Shown here piece by piece: positions 26,551 through 35,153 of a stretch of DNA of 64,000 nucleotides. The first letter of the stretch is position 1. Each line of letters begins with the position of its first letter. Made by a program: the position numbers and the translations under genes. The notes beneath the pieces are model-generated. The model worked only from the letters and a program-made list of their open reading frames with translations, searched no databases and had not been told where the DNA came from. The stretch comes from Paenibacillus ihbetae. Lineage in GTDB: Bacteria > Bacillota > Bacilli > Paenibacillales > Paenibacillaceae. The stretch is from assembly GCF_002741055.1 (NCBI RefSeq), contig NZ_CP016809.1:3698501-3762500 (forward strand). Reading direction: 5' to 3'.

Positions 26551-27723
26551 ATGGAACATACTGCAAGCGGCCGCGAGGACAGCCGCCAAATGGAACATCA
26601 CGGAGAGCATGTCGATGCGCAGTCCCGACCGACGAAGGTGTGGCGTATCGACAGTGAATCGATGGAATCCGGAAGCCGCACCCCGGAGGAGGAGCAGGCC
26701 TTGCATGAAGCGGGCCGTGTGCTGGCAGGCGGGGGGCTTGTCGCCTTCCCGACGGAAACGGTTTACGGGCTAGGCGCCGATGCGGGCAGCACGGAGGCGG
26801 TTGAGCGCATATTTGCGGCGAAGGGAAGGCCGTCGGACAACCCGCTGATCGTGCATATTTCGGATTTGTCTCAGCTGGATGACCTGGCGCTTCGGATAAA
26901 CGATACCGAGCGTGCCCTGATGAAGGCGTTCTGGCCGGGACCGCTGTCGCTGGTGCTGCCTGTGAAGCCGGGTGCCGTGTCGCCCCGGGTGACGGCAGGG
27001 CTGGACACGGTCGCGGTTCGCATGCCCGACCACCCCGCTGCGCTCGCCCTGATCCGCGCAGCCGGATGCCCGCTGGCCGCGCCGAGCGCGAACCGCTCCG
27101 GCCGGCCGAGCCCTACGCTCGCGGGCCATGTGCTGGAGGATTTGGCCGGCGCGATCGACGGCGTGCTTGACGGCGGCCCTGCCGGGGTCGGCGTCGAGTC
27201 GACGGTTGTGCAAGCCGGCGAGGACGGTGCCGTGACGGTGCTCCGCCCGGGCGGCGTCACGGCCGAGCAGCTTGCCGCGGTAGCGGCAAGCGTGCGCCTC
27301 GACCCGGCGCTAACAAGCGCCGCCGGGGAGGCGGAGAGCCCGGCGCCCCGCTCGCCGGGCATGAAGTACACGCACTACGCGCCGAAGGGCGCGATGTGCG
27401 TGGTGCAGGGCCGCGACGCCGACGCGGTAGCGGCCCGCATCGCGGCCGAGCTTGAGGCCGCCGCCCGCCGCGGCGAGGTGACCGGTGTGCTGTCGTTCGA
27501 CGAGCACATCGGTCGCTACCGCGCGGACGTGGCCGTGCCGCTCGGCCGCCAGGCCGCGCCGGAGGAAGCGGCCCGCCGGCTGTACGCCGGCCTGCGCCGG
27601 TTCGACGAGGCCGGCGCCACCTTCATTCTGGCGGAAGCCTGTCCTGAAGAGGGCCTCGGCGCCGCGGTGATGAACCGGCTGCTGAAGGCGGCGGGGCATC
27701 GTGTGATCGACGTGGATCATTAA
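26551..27723 (+). CDS. ywlC: L-threonylcarbamoyladenylate synthase (Sua5/YwlC)
   Basis: 390 aa Sua5-type enzyme that makes threonylcarbamoyl-AMP for the t6A37 modification of tRNA. The YrdC domain (residues about 48-240) shows FPTETVYGLGADA, KGRPSDNPLIVHI, the SPR/PSAN region and GGPAGVGVESTVV. The SPGMKYTHYAPKG linker leads to the C-terminal Sua5 domain. Its N-terminus is about 40 residues longer than in B. subtilis YwlC. ATG 26551 has AGGAA close by. Position 27241-27300 is very GC-rich (47 of 60 by my count). Confidence 0.95.
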   Translation: MEHTASGREDSRQMEHHGEHVDAQSRPTKVWRIDSESMESGSRTPEEEQALHEAGRVLAGGGLVAFPTETVYGLGADAGSTEAVERIFAAKGRPSDNPLIVHISDLSQLDDLALRINDTERALMKAFWPGPLSLVLPVKPGAVSPRVTAGLDTVAVRMPDHPAALALIRAAGCPLAAPSANRSGRPSPTLAGHVLEDLAGAIDGVLDGGPAGVGVESTVVQAGEDGAVTVLRPGGVTAEQLAAVAASVRLDPALTSAAGEAESPAPRSPGMKYTHYAPKGAMCVVQGRDADAVAARIAAELEAAARRGEVTGVLSFDEHIGRYRADVAVPLGRQAAPEEAARRLYAGLRRFDEAGATFILAEACPEEGLGAAVMNRLLKAAGHRVIDVDH

Positions 27724-27811
27724 CCGCAGCCTTTTTTTGATGGCCGATTAGGCATCATTTATCCCTTGTCCGCATAAGGTGTACAAGACCATGGGACTTG
27801 GGGGAATGGGC

Positions 27812-28375
27812 ATGTTGGAGGCGTCTGTCCAATCGGGACAGCTTGCGGCGATTCTGCTCATGGCGGTTGCACTTGGGCTAGATGCATTTTCGCTTGGCAT
27901 CGGAGTCGGTTTGCGAGGCGGGCTGCGCTATCGTCATATGCTGGGCATGAGCTTTCTGATCGGCCTGTTTCATATGCTGATGCCCCTGCTGGGGCTGTCT
28001 GCCGGCCGTTATGTCGGATTATTGCTGGGACAGGTTACCGGGCTTGCCGCCGGCGGGCTGCTGGTCCTGCTCGGGGGCCATATGATTCACAACGCCTTTC
28101 GCGGGGGCGAGGGCAGGCTCGTCCATCCGTCCGCGCTGCTGGGCATGCTGTTGTTCTCGCTTAGCGTCAGCATTGATTCGTTCTCGGTCGGATTGTCGCT
28201 TGGCATGTTCGTGCATGATGTGACGCTGATCGTTGTAACCTTCGGCGTTGTCGGCGGCTTGATGTCGATTCTCGGTTTGATGCTGGGCCGTCAGGTCAGC
28301 AGCAAGCTGGGCGAGTACGGCGAGATGCTCGGAGGACTTATTCTGGTTGTGTTCGGCGTGATGTTTATTGTTTAA
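27812..28375 (+). CDS. mntP: Manganese efflux pump MntP (YwlD)
   Basis: 187 aa with six hydrophobic helices made of two DUF204 repeats. Each repeat holds an acidic metal-site motif: ALGLDAFSLGIGVGLRG near residue 25 and SVSIDSFSVGLSLGM near residue 118. It exports Mn2+ and guards against manganese excess. ATG 27812 has GGGGGA 6 nt upstream. A GTG at 27779 would add 11 residues. It follows ywlC by 88 bp and precedes ywlE as in B. subtilis. No yybP-ykoY manganese riboswitch is seen upstream. Confidence 0.92.
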   Translation: MLEASVQSGQLAAILLMAVALGLDAFSLGIGVGLRGGLRYRHMLGMSFLIGLFHMLMPLLGLSAGRYVGLLLGQVTGLAAGGLLVLLGGHMIHNAFRGGEGRLVHPSALLGMLLFSLSVSIDSFSVGLSLGMFVHDVTLIVVTFGVVGGLMSILGLMLGRQVSSKLGEYGEMLGGLILVVFGVMFIV

Positions 28376-28558
28376 TACGGACGGCCGTTAAGGCGAATCG
28401 GATATGGAATATGGGATGGATGCAGGGGCTTGTTGATCGGAAGGCTCGCAACCTTATAAGGAATCATTTTCCGAGTAATACCGAATTGGCGAAATTTGTG
28501 ATGGGATTTGATACAATATCCGTATGGACCTAATACTGACGGGAGGAGCCTTAAGACT

Positions 28559-29146
28559 GTGAAAAAAATACTGTTTGTCTGCACCGGAAATACCTGCCGC
28601 AGTCCGATGGCCGAGGGGATGCTGCGCAAGCTGGCCAAGCAGCGGGGCATTCCGGTGGAGGTGCGATCCGCCGGCGTATCGGCGATAGAAGGCATGCCGG
28701 TATCCCATCATGCGGAATCCGTGCTTCGGGATCAGGATATCCGGGACGAGCTCGTATCCAAGCCGCTCACCTCGGAGCTCGTGGAATGGGCCGATCTTGT
28801 CCTGACCCTGACCCAATCGCATAAGCAATATGCCATTCGGCAGTTTCCTCACGCTGCTGACAAAATGCATACATTAAAGGAATATGTTGAGGATGACAGC
28901 AAGGTACTGTCGGATCTGCAGGAGCAGGACAGTCTATACGCATCGATTGAGCTGGCCCGATCCCTCGGTCAAGAAGTCAGCGACAGGGACCGTGAACGGC
29001 TGATCGAGCTTCGCCAGCGCATTCCGAGCTTTGATATCTCGGATCCGTTCGGCGGCACGAAGGAAGAGTATGAAGCGACCGCAGCCGAGATTCGGACGGC
29101 ATTGTTTCGTTTGTTGGACAAGCTGAATGCGGGCGGTTTGGCATAA
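28559..29146 (+). CDS. ywlE: Protein-arginine phosphatase YwlE
   Basis: 195 aa low-molecular-weight phosphatase. The P-loop is CTGNTCRS (CX5R) at residue about 8. The threonine after CTGN marks arginine phosphatases such as YwlE, which reverse McsB phosphorylation, rather than tyrosine phosphatases. The general-acid loop is DISDPFGGTKEEY. It is longer than B. subtilis YwlE (about 150 aa) because of an inserted stretch (KVLSDLQEQDSLYASIE) near residue 110. The GTG 28559 start follows GGGAGGAG. A hairpin at 29232-29264 may end it. Confidence 0.92.
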   Translation: MKKILFVCTGNTCRSPMAEGMLRKLAKQRGIPVEVRSAGVSAIEGMPVSHHAESVLRDQDIRDELVSKPLTSELVEWADLVLTLTQSHKQYAIRQFPHAADKMHTLKEYVEDDSKVLSDLQEQDSLYASIELARSLGQEVSDRDRERLIELRQRIPSFDISDPFGGTKEEYEATAAEIRTALFRLLDKLNAGGLA

Positions 29147-29231
29147 TCGCTTTGCGGGGAATTCGCCAAGCACCTGCGGGAGAACAGCAGATGACCTGAG
29201 CATCGGGACACATAGGAAGGTAAGGCGCGGC

Positions 29232-29264
29232 AGGCAGGCGATGCAAAAAAAGCCGCTTGCCTTT
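29232..29264 (+). terminator. Probable terminator of ywlE
   Basis: AGGCAGGCG pairs with CGCTTGCCT (one G-U) and is followed by TTTCC. The right arm overlaps the -35 of the next promoter. Confidence 0.5.
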
Positions 29265-29285
29265 CCTCGGCGATTGATTTAAGAT
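29257..29285 (+). promoter_or_regulatory. Sigma-A-type promoter of the riboswitch-rpiB operon
   Basis: TTGCCT (29257-29262), 17-nt spacer, TAAGAT (29280-29285). The start near 29292 lies just before the riboswitch. Confidence 0.68.
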
Positions 29286-29302
29286 GTAGGGGAAACAACA
29301 AT

Positions 29303-29419
29303 AGATCCGGTGTAACTGGCGACGAAGTGGATGAAACCACGGTGGAGCACCGGAGTATACGGCCGGTCGCCTGGGCAAAGAGCATTGGAGCACTACGTGT
29401 GCGCCGACTGCTCTTTTTT
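29303..29419 (+). promoter_or_regulatory. ZTP (pfl) riboswitch with terminator
   Basis: The aptamer spans about 29303-29378. P1 is CCGGTG pairing with CACCGG, the internal loop reads GTAACTGGCGAC, a GTGG/CCAC stem follows, and the hallmark pseudoknot loop CGCCTGGGCA closes it. The expression platform is an intrinsic terminator at 29377-29419 (AAAGAGCA with TGCTCTTTTTT). Known ZTP riboswitches sense ZMP/ZTP, signs of 10-formyl-tetrahydrofolate shortage, and let transcription continue. Here it would switch on rpiB, ywlG and perhaps glyA. Confidence 0.92.
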
Positions 29420-29495
29420 CGTCTTTTGCGGGATATTTGGGTTATAATGAAACAAGCTAATCACGCGAAAGCGAACATATGAGGGGGTTTCATCG

Positions 29496-29954
29496 ATGAA
29501 AATTGCACTAGGCACGGATCATGCGGGCATTCGCCTGAAAGAGGAAATCATGGAGGTTATTCGCGGCCTTGGACATGAGGTGGAGGATCTCGGCTGCGGC
29601 TGCTCCGATTCCGTCGACTATCCGGACTATGCGCTGCCGGTATGCGAGAAGGTCGTGTCCGGCGAAGCCGATCGCGGCATTCTGATCTGCGGGACCGGCA
29701 TCGGCATGAGCATTGCGGCGAACAAGGTGCCGGGAATCCGGTGCGCCTTGACGCATGATGTGTTCTCGGCCAAAGCAACGCGCGAGCATAACGACAGCAA
29801 TGTGATCGCGCTCGGCGAACGCGTAGTCGGCCCCGGCCTTGCCGCGGAAATCGTCCATGCTTGGCTGACAACCGAGTTTAGCCACGGCGAGCGTCATGTC
29901 GGCCGCGTCAACAAGATCAAGGCGATCGAGGAACGCTACCTCAAGAACGGATAG
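29496..29954 (+). CDS. rpiB: Ribose 5-phosphate isomerase B
   Basis: 152 aa RpiB/LacAB-family sugar-phosphate isomerase interconverting ribulose 5-phosphate and ribose 5-phosphate, the precursor of PRPP. The active-site Cys is in ICGTGIGMSIAANK near residue 67 and the His is in LTHDVFSAKATREHNDSN. ATG 29496 follows GAGGGGG. It is the first gene after a ZTP riboswitch, which links ribose supply to one-carbon and purine status. A weak extra TATAAT at 29443-29448 lies between the riboswitch and the gene. Confidence 0.95.
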   Translation: MKIALGTDHAGIRLKEEIMEVIRGLGHEVEDLGCGCSDSVDYPDYALPVCEKVVSGEADRGILICGTGIGMSIAANKVPGIRCALTHDVFSAKATREHNDSNVIALGERVVGPGLAAEIVHAWLTTEFSHGERHVGRVNKIKAIEERYLKNG

Positions 29955-30027
29955 GACGTTTCTCTCCGGAAAGGCGCTGGACTTAGGGCATGAAGCGACG
30001 TTGAGACTATTAAGGGAGGACTGTGGC

Positions 30028-30612
30028 ATGAGCGATGCTTCCAACATTTCCTTAAACGAGCAGACCGCCCGCATCGTCCGCGAGCTTGCCGAGACGGCGA
30101 AGCTTGGACCGGGCAAGGTGCTGGTCGTCGGCGTGAGCACGAGCGAGGTTGCAGGCAAGCGGATCGGAACAGGCGGCGCGCTGGAGACGGCGCAGCAGCT
30201 GCTTCAAGGCATTGCCGAGGTTCAGGCGGAGTACGGATTCTCGCTGGCCTTCCAATGCTGCGAGCATCTGAACCGAGCGCTGGTCGTCGAGCGCGAGCTG
30301 CTTGAGCGGCTTGACTTGACGGAAGTGGCGGCTGTGCCGATTCCGGGAGCCGGCGGCTCCATGGCAGCCAGCGCCTACCGCAGCATGAAGCAGCCTTGCC
30401 TGGCGGAATCCATTCAGGCGCATGCGGGCATCGACATCGGCGAGACGCTGATCGGCATGCATCTTCGCAGCGTCGCGGTTCCTTTTAGGCCGAGCGAACG
30501 GTACATCGGGGAGGCGCGGGTTACGGCCGCATATACCCGGCCCAAGCTGATCGGCGGAGAGCGGGCCGTTTATCGTCAGGTGCCGGATGCGGATTCCGGA
30601 TCATGCAATTGA
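30028..30612 (+). CDS. ywlG: UPF0340/DUF436 family protein YwlG
   Basis: 194 aa conserved protein of unknown function. Family features are LVVGVSTSEVAGKRIGTGGALETA near the N-terminus, FQCCEHLNRALVVER, VPGAGGS-type glycine-rich PIPGAGGSMA, and DIGETLIGMHLRSVAVP. The conserved CCEH pair of cysteines could bind a metal, but this is a guess. ATG 30028 follows AAGGGAGGA. It is 73 bp after rpiB and before glyA, in the same order as in B. subtilis, and behind the ZTP riboswitch. This places it in one-carbon or purine metabolism by context only. Confidence 0.9.
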   Translation: MSDASNISLNEQTARIVRELAETAKLGPGKVLVVGVSTSEVAGKRIGTGGALETAQQLLQGIAEVQAEYGFSLAFQCCEHLNRALVVERELLERLDLTEVAAVPIPGAGGSMAASAYRSMKQPCLAESIQAHAGIDIGETLIGMHLRSVAVPFRPSERYIGEARVTAAYTRPKLIGGERAVYRQVPDADSGSCN

Positions 30613-30895
30613 TTCGTTTGGAATGAGGCTCGACATCTGGTTTGCTTGTTTGTAGGACTAACGAAGAGGGAAATGCCGGCAGGAGAGTGAAATGATTTCG
30701 ACTCCATGATCGTGTGTGCCTTTGTTAACGATTCTGCCTTGGATCCCATTCCAAGGATGAAGAAAATCCGGGAGCAGCAGCGATTGTGAAAAAAATTCAC
30801 GCACTTGCCCCGCATCCCTGCTCGATCGTTGGCCTTATGTAATATGGAAACAAAATATTTTAAGCAAGATTTTGGATCATAGGAGGATATAAATA

Positions 30896-32146
30896 ATGAT
30901 GGAACATTTGCGTAAGAACGATCCTGCTGTACTTGAGGCGATGGAGCTGGAGCTGAAGCGCCAGCGCAGCAATATCGAGCTGATTGCATCGGAGAACATT
31001 GTCAGCGAAGCGGTCATGGAAGCGATGGGCACCGTCCTCACCAATAAATATGCGGAAGGCTACCCTGGCAAACGCTACTACGGCGGATGCGAGCGTGTGG
31101 ACATCGTCGAGGATATCGCACGCGACCGGGCGAAGGAATTGTTTGGCGCCGATCATGCCAACGTGCAGCCGCACTCCGGCGCGCAGGCGAATATGGCGGT
31201 GTATCTCGCAGCGCTCAAGCCCGGCGATACCGTTCTTGGCATGAACCTTGCCCATGGCGGTCACCTGACGCACGGAAGCCCGGTCAATGCCTCCGGCCTG
31301 CTGTACAATTTCGTCGCTTATGGCGTTCAAGAAGACACGTTCCTCATTGATTATGATGAAGTCCGCAAAGCGGCGTTCAAGCATCGCCCTCGTCTGATCG
31401 TTGCCGGTGCCAGCGCCTATCCGCGCATCATTGATTTCGAGAAGCTGGCCGCGATCGCGAACGATGTCGGCGCGCTGTTTATGGTCGACATGGCTCATAT
31501 CGCAGGACTTGTTGCGGCTGGTCTTCACCCGAATCCGGTTCCGTACGCGCATTTCGTTACCACAACGACGCATAAGACGCTCCGCGGACCGCGCGGCGGC
31601 ATGATCCTGTGCAAAAAGGCTTGGGCGCAAGCGATTGACAAGGCAGTATTCCCGGGATCGCAGGGCGGACCGCTGATGCATGTCATCGCATCGAAGGCTG
31701 TTGCTCTCGGCGAAGCGCTGGATCCGTCCTTCAAGACCTATGCTCAAAATGTCGTGAACAATGCGAAGGTGCTGGCCGACACGCTGATTGAGGAAGGCCT
31801 GAACATCGTTTCCGGCGGAACGGATAACCATCTGATGCTGGTGGATACGCGCAATCTGGACATCACCGGCAAGGATGCGGAGAAGGTACTGGATTCGATC
31901 GGCATCACCGTCAATAAAAATGCGATTCCGTTCGACCCGACCAGCCCGTTCGTTACCAGCGGCATTCGGATTGGTACGCCGGCGGTTACGTCGCGCGGCA
32001 TGGATGAGAAGGCCATGGTCACCATCGCGAAGATCATTGCGATGACGCTGAAGGCGCCGAAGGATGAGGCGACGCTCGAGAAAGCAGGCCGTATGGTTGC
32101 CGAGCTGACGGAGCAGTATCCGCTGTATCCGGACCTCAAGTACTAA
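30896..32146 (+). CDS. glyA: Serine hydroxymethyltransferase
   Basis: 416 aa PLP enzyme that converts serine and tetrahydrofolate to glycine and methylene-THF, the main source of one-carbon units. The PLP lysine is in [14 protein letters not shown] near residue 229. Other marks are [35 protein letters not shown] and [17 protein letters not shown] 30896 follows AGGAGGAT. It is 283 bp from ywlG. That gap has no promoter or named RNA I can support, so read-through from the riboswitch operon is possible. A strong terminator follows. Confidence 0.97.
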   Translation: MMEHLRKNDPAVLEAMELELKRQRSNIELIASENIVSEAVMEAMGTVLTNKYAEGYPGKRYYGGCERVDIVEDIARDRAKELFGADHANVQPHSGAQANMAVYLAALKPGDTVLGMNLAHGGHLTHGSPVNASGLLYNFVAYGVQEDTFLIDYDEVRKAAFKHRPRLIVAGASAYPRIIDFEKLAAIANDVGALFMVDMAHIAGLVAAGLHPNPVPYAHFVTTTTHKTLRGPRGGMILCKKAWAQAIDKAVFPGSQGGPLMHVIASKAVALGEALDPSFKTYAQNVVNNAKVLADTLIEEGLNIVSGGTDNHLMLVDTRNLDITGKDAEKVLDSIGITVNKNAIPFDPTSPFVTSGIRIGTPAVTSRGMDEKAMVTIAKIIAMTLKAPKDEATLEKAGRMVAELTEQYPLYPDLKY

Positions 32147-32162
32147 TCAGGATCGACGAGGT

Positions 32163-32207
32163 GGGTATTCCTCAGGTTTATTGAACCTGCAGGAATACCC
32201 TTTTTTT
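32163..32207 (+). terminator. Intrinsic terminator of glyA
   Basis: GGGTATTCCT.CAGGTT pairs with AACCTG.AGGAATACCC, then seven T. Confidence 0.95.
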
Positions 32208-32460
32208 GCACATGGAGGGTTTGCGGCTGCTGGAGCAGGTCGTTGGATTCCATGGAGGGAGCATCTTTGTTGGAAATAATGGGAATCGTATATAGCGTGG
32301 GTGGCGAGGAGCTTTAACACGCCCTTCGAGTCGAAAGAAACATGACCTATGCGGGTGTCAAATGGCCGGAGGGAATGATATAATAGACAGGATTTATGGA
32401 GCTTACCATATTATACGCCCATATTGAAAACATATTTGTATCCAACCGGAGGGACCTGAC
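32208..32460 (+). other. Upstream region of upp
   Basis: 253 bp. A likely -10 TATAAT lies at 32379-32384 with a poor -35 (TGTCAA, 17-nt spacer). No PyrR-type antiterminator or other structured leader was recognised. Confidence 0.45.
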
Positions 32461-33090
32461 ATGGGAAAATTGGTGATTTGTGATCACCCGTTGATTCAAC
32501 ACAAACTAACATTTATTCGCGATATGCGGACTAACACAAAAGATTTTCGCGAGCTAGTAGATGAGGTCGCGACATTAATGGCTTATGAAATCACGCGGGA
32601 GGTACCGCTTGAAACGATTTCCGTCCAAACCCCGGTCGCCGAAACCGAAGGTAAGGTCATCTCGGGCCGCATGCTCGGGCTGGTGCCGATTCTGCGTGCC
32701 GGTTTAGGCATGCTGGACGGGGTGGTGAAGCTTCTGCCGGCAGCAAAGGTCGGGCACGTCGGCTTGTTCCGGGATCCGGAGACGCTGCAGCCTGTGGAGT
32801 ACTACACGAAGCTGCCGACCGACGTGACCGAGAGGGAATTGATCGTGATCGACCCGATGCTCGCCACGGGAGGCTCCGCGATTGCCGCGATCGATGTCTT
32901 GAAGAAGCGGGGCTGCACCCAGATTAAAATGATGAATCTCGTAGCCGCACCGGAAGGCGTTAAGGCGGTTCAGGAAGCGCACCCGGATGTGGATATTTAT
33001 GTTGCGGCATTGGACGAGGGGCTTAACGACCATGGTTACATCGTACCTGGACTGGGCGATGCGGGAGACCGGCTCTACGGGACGAAATAA
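32461..33090 (+). CDS. upp: Uracil phosphoribosyltransferase
   Basis: 209 aa salvage enzyme forming UMP from uracil and PRPP. The PRPP loop is [17 protein letters not shown] near residue 130. The uracil-binding C-terminus has [20 protein letters not shown] 32461 follows GGAGGGACC. It lies between glyA and mnaA as in B. subtilis. Confidence 0.96.
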   Translation: MGKLVICDHPLIQHKLTFIRDMRTNTKDFRELVDEVATLMAYEITREVPLETISVQTPVAETEGKVISGRMLGLVPILRAGLGMLDGVVKLLPAAKVGHVGLFRDPETLQPVEYYTKLPTDVTERELIVIDPMLATGGSAIAAIDVLKKRGCTQIKMMNLVAAPEGVKAVQEAHPDVDIYVAALDEGLNDHGYIVPGLGDAGDRLYGTK

Positions 33091-33181
33091 TAGAATCCGC
33101 TGACTGTCCGCTAACCGGCTTGCCTGACCAGGGTGCCGGCGGGATCGGAAGCAAGGATGATAAGGAGAGGTAATATCAGCC

Positions 33182-34339
33182 ATGTCTAAAGTGAAAGTGA
33201 TGACCATATTCGGGGTGCGCCCTGAAGCGATCAAGATGGCGCCGCTCATTTTGGAGCTGCAGCGTCACCCAGAGCATATCGAATCCGTGGTGTGCGTTAC
33301 GGCACAGCACCGGCAGATGCTCGATCAGGTGCTCGAGGTGTTCAAGATTGTTCCGGACTATGACCTGGATGTCATGAAGGAGCGCCAGACATTAAATGAA
33401 ATCACCGTTCGCGTTCTGGAAGGCCTTGAACCGGTGCTGCGCGAGGCTAAGCCGGATATCGTGCTCGTGCACGGCGACACGCTGACGACGTTCCTGGCGA
33501 GCTATGCGGCCTTCCTGCAGCAGATCCAGGTCGGCCACGTCGAAGCCGGCCTTCGGACATGGAACAAGCTGTCTCCGTATCCGGAGGAGATGAACCGGCA
33601 GCTGACCGGCGTGTTGGCGGATGTCCATTTCGCGCCGACCGAATGGTCCGCGGACAATCTCCGCAGAGAGAACAAGCCGGAGTCGCGCATTTACGTAACC
33701 GGCAATACGGCTACGGACGTGTTCCAATACACGGTACGGGACGATTATACGCATCCGGTGCTGGACTGGGCCGAAGGCAAGCGTCTGATTCTGATGACGG
33801 CACACCGCCGGGAATCCCACGGGGAGCCGCATCGTCAGATTTTCGAGGCTGTGAAGCGCATTGCCAATGAGTTCGAGGATATTGCGATCGTCTATCCGGT
33901 TCATCCGAGTCCTGCGGTGAAAGAGCCGGCTCACCGGATTCTGGGCGACCATCCGCGCATCAAGCTGATTGAACCGCTGGATGTAGTGGACATGAACAAT
34001 TTCTATGCGCATACGCACCTCATCATTACCGATTCCGGCGGCATGCAGGAGGAGGCGCCTTCCTTCGGCGTACCGACGCTGGTGCTCCGGGATACGACCG
34101 AGCGTCCGGAGGGCATTGAGGCCGGAACGCTGGAGCTGGTAGGAACTGAAGAAGAAAAGGTATATAGTCGGATTAAGGCTCTTCTGACGGATGACGCGCT
34201 GTATGAGAAGATGAGCAAGGCGGCCAATCCATATGGCGATGGACAAGCCTCCCAGCGGATTGTCAATGCGATTTTGCACCATTTTGGCATCCTCAAAGAA
34301 CGCCCTGAAGAATTTCACAGAATGTTCACAAAGGCATAG
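33182..34339 (+). CDS. mnaA: UDP-N-acetylglucosamine 2-epimerase (non-hydrolysing)
   Basis: 385 aa enzyme that makes UDP-ManNAc for teichoic acid linkage units and secondary wall polymers. Marks are FGVRPEAIKMAPLI at the N-terminus, LVHGDTLTTF, HVEAGLRTWNK.SPYPEEMNRQL, and the C-terminal DSGGMQEEAPSFGVPTLVLRDTTERPEG substrate and allosteric sites. ATG 33182 follows AAGGAGAGG. It provides the donor that the TagA-type transferase at 58573 would use. Confidence 0.96.
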   Translation: MSKVKVMTIFGVRPEAIKMAPLILELQRHPEHIESVVCVTAQHRQMLDQVLEVFKIVPDYDLDVMKERQTLNEITVRVLEGLEPVLREAKPDIVLVHGDTLTTFLASYAAFLQQIQVGHVEAGLRTWNKLSPYPEEMNRQLTGVLADVHFAPTEWSADNLRRENKPESRIYVTGNTATDVFQYTVRDDYTHPVLDWAEGKRLILMTAHRRESHGEPHRQIFEAVKRIANEFEDIAIVYPVHPSPAVKEPAHRILGDHPRIKLIEPLDVVDMNNFYAHTHLIITDSGGMQEEAPSFGVPTLVLRDTTERPEGIEAGTLELVGTEEEKVYSRIKALLTDDALYEKMSKAANPYGDGQASQRIVNAILHHFGILKERPEEFHRMFTKA

Positions 34340-34396
34340 TTTGCCGCATTCTGATTCGCAAGGGGACAGCATACAGTTGAACTGTACGGTTACCGC

Positions 34397-34436
34397 GGCG
34401 TTTTGCGCAGTTTAGGCAGCCCAAAACGCCCGATTT
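34397..34436 (+). terminator. Probable terminator of mnaA
   Basis: GGCGTTTTG pairs with CAAAACGCC around a 16-nt loop, followed by CGATTTT. The T-run is short. Confidence 0.6.
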
Positions 34437-34463
34437 TACACGGAAAATCAAAAAATCGATTCA

Positions 34464-34493
34464 TTGACAAAGTCTTGTCATATTCAGTAAAAT
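34464..34493 (+). promoter_or_regulatory. Sigma-A-type promoter of the ATP synthase operon
   Basis: TTGACA (34464-34469), 18-nt spacer, TAAAAT (34488-34493). The predicted leader before atpZ is only about 15 nt. Confidence 0.8.
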
Positions 34494-34514
34494 GAGTTGG
34501 GATTAGAGGTTTAT

Positions 34515-34748
34515 ATGAAAAATCCGAATAGTCAAGACCACCCTTGGTTGATAGCGCTGTATATCAGCGGGGCCGGAGGATTACTGGCCGTGTATATCGT
34601 AATCGGTTTTTTGACAGGCAGGTGGCTGGCCGAATGGCTGGACGGGCCCAGATACTGGTTGGCGATTGGAACCGTTTTAGGGCTCTTTATAGGGATTTTG
34701 AATATTGCTCTTCTCATTAAAAGATTTCTGGGGGCACAAAGTGAATGA
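34515..34748 (+). CDS. atpZ: AtpZ-type small membrane protein
   Basis: 77 aa with two membrane helices (about residues 14-36 and 46-68). The pattern GGLLAVYIVIGFLTGRWLAEWLDG and LGLFIGILNIALLIKRFL fits the AtpZ/AtpI family that opens many atp operons and is proposed to help c-ring assembly or Mg2+ supply. ATG 34515 follows AGAGG. Its end overlaps the next gene by 8 bp. Confidence 0.82.
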   Translation: MKNPNSQDHPWLIALYISGAGGLLAVYIVIGFLTGRWLAEWLDGPRYWLAIGTVLGLFIGILNIALLIKRFLGAQSE

Positions 34749-35118
34749 TCTGACTTCCATTGTGAACGCTGTTTTTAGAGTATCATTGCTCTTATTGTCT
34801 GCCTTGTTTCTGGGATGGGCTCTTTACCCGGAATATCGCCCCGTCATCGTGGGGATGATCATGGGGATGGCGGCGGGATTGTTTAATGTTCGCTTCCTTT
34901 CCATGAAAGTGCAGCAGCTGGCACAATTGGCTGTCAATCCTGAACCGAAAAGATACAACTTCGGCTTTATCACGAGACTATGCATCGGTTTTCTGATCGT
35001 TGTCTTCGCGGCGAAGCTCGAACAGGTATCGCTCGGCGGCGCTATCGCCGGTCTGTTCATCCCCCAATTGTTGACCATTCCTGTCAGCATTGTATTCAGT
35101 TTGAGAAACAATCATTGA
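34741..35118 (+). CDS. atpI: ATP synthase subunit I (AtpI)
   Basis: 125 aa with four hydrophobic helices, typical of the AtpI family (assembly factor for the c-ring). The conserved region GMAAGLFNVRFLSMKVQQLA is in the middle. The start is GTG 34741 with GGGGG upstream, inside the end of atpZ, so the two are coupled. The carriage of both atpZ and atpI is found in some Gram-positive operons. Confidence 0.88.
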   Translation: MNDLTSIVNAVFRVSLLLLSALFLGWALYPEYRPVIVGMIMGMAAGLFNVRFLSMKVQQLAQLAVNPEPKRYNFGFITRLCIGFLIVVFAAKLEQVSLGGAIAGLFIPQLLTIPVSIVFSLRNNH

Positions 35119-35153
35119 TCAGCGCTAACTTGGAAAGGGGTGAAAATAATTCT

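Noticed and set aside
26234..26566. 110-codon minus-strand frame upstream of ywlC
   Set aside because: It overlaps the spoIIR terminator, lacks a ribosome site and looks non-coding.
27724..27811. yybP-ykoY manganese riboswitch before mntP
   Set aside because: The gap is only 88 bp and lacks the conserved loops.
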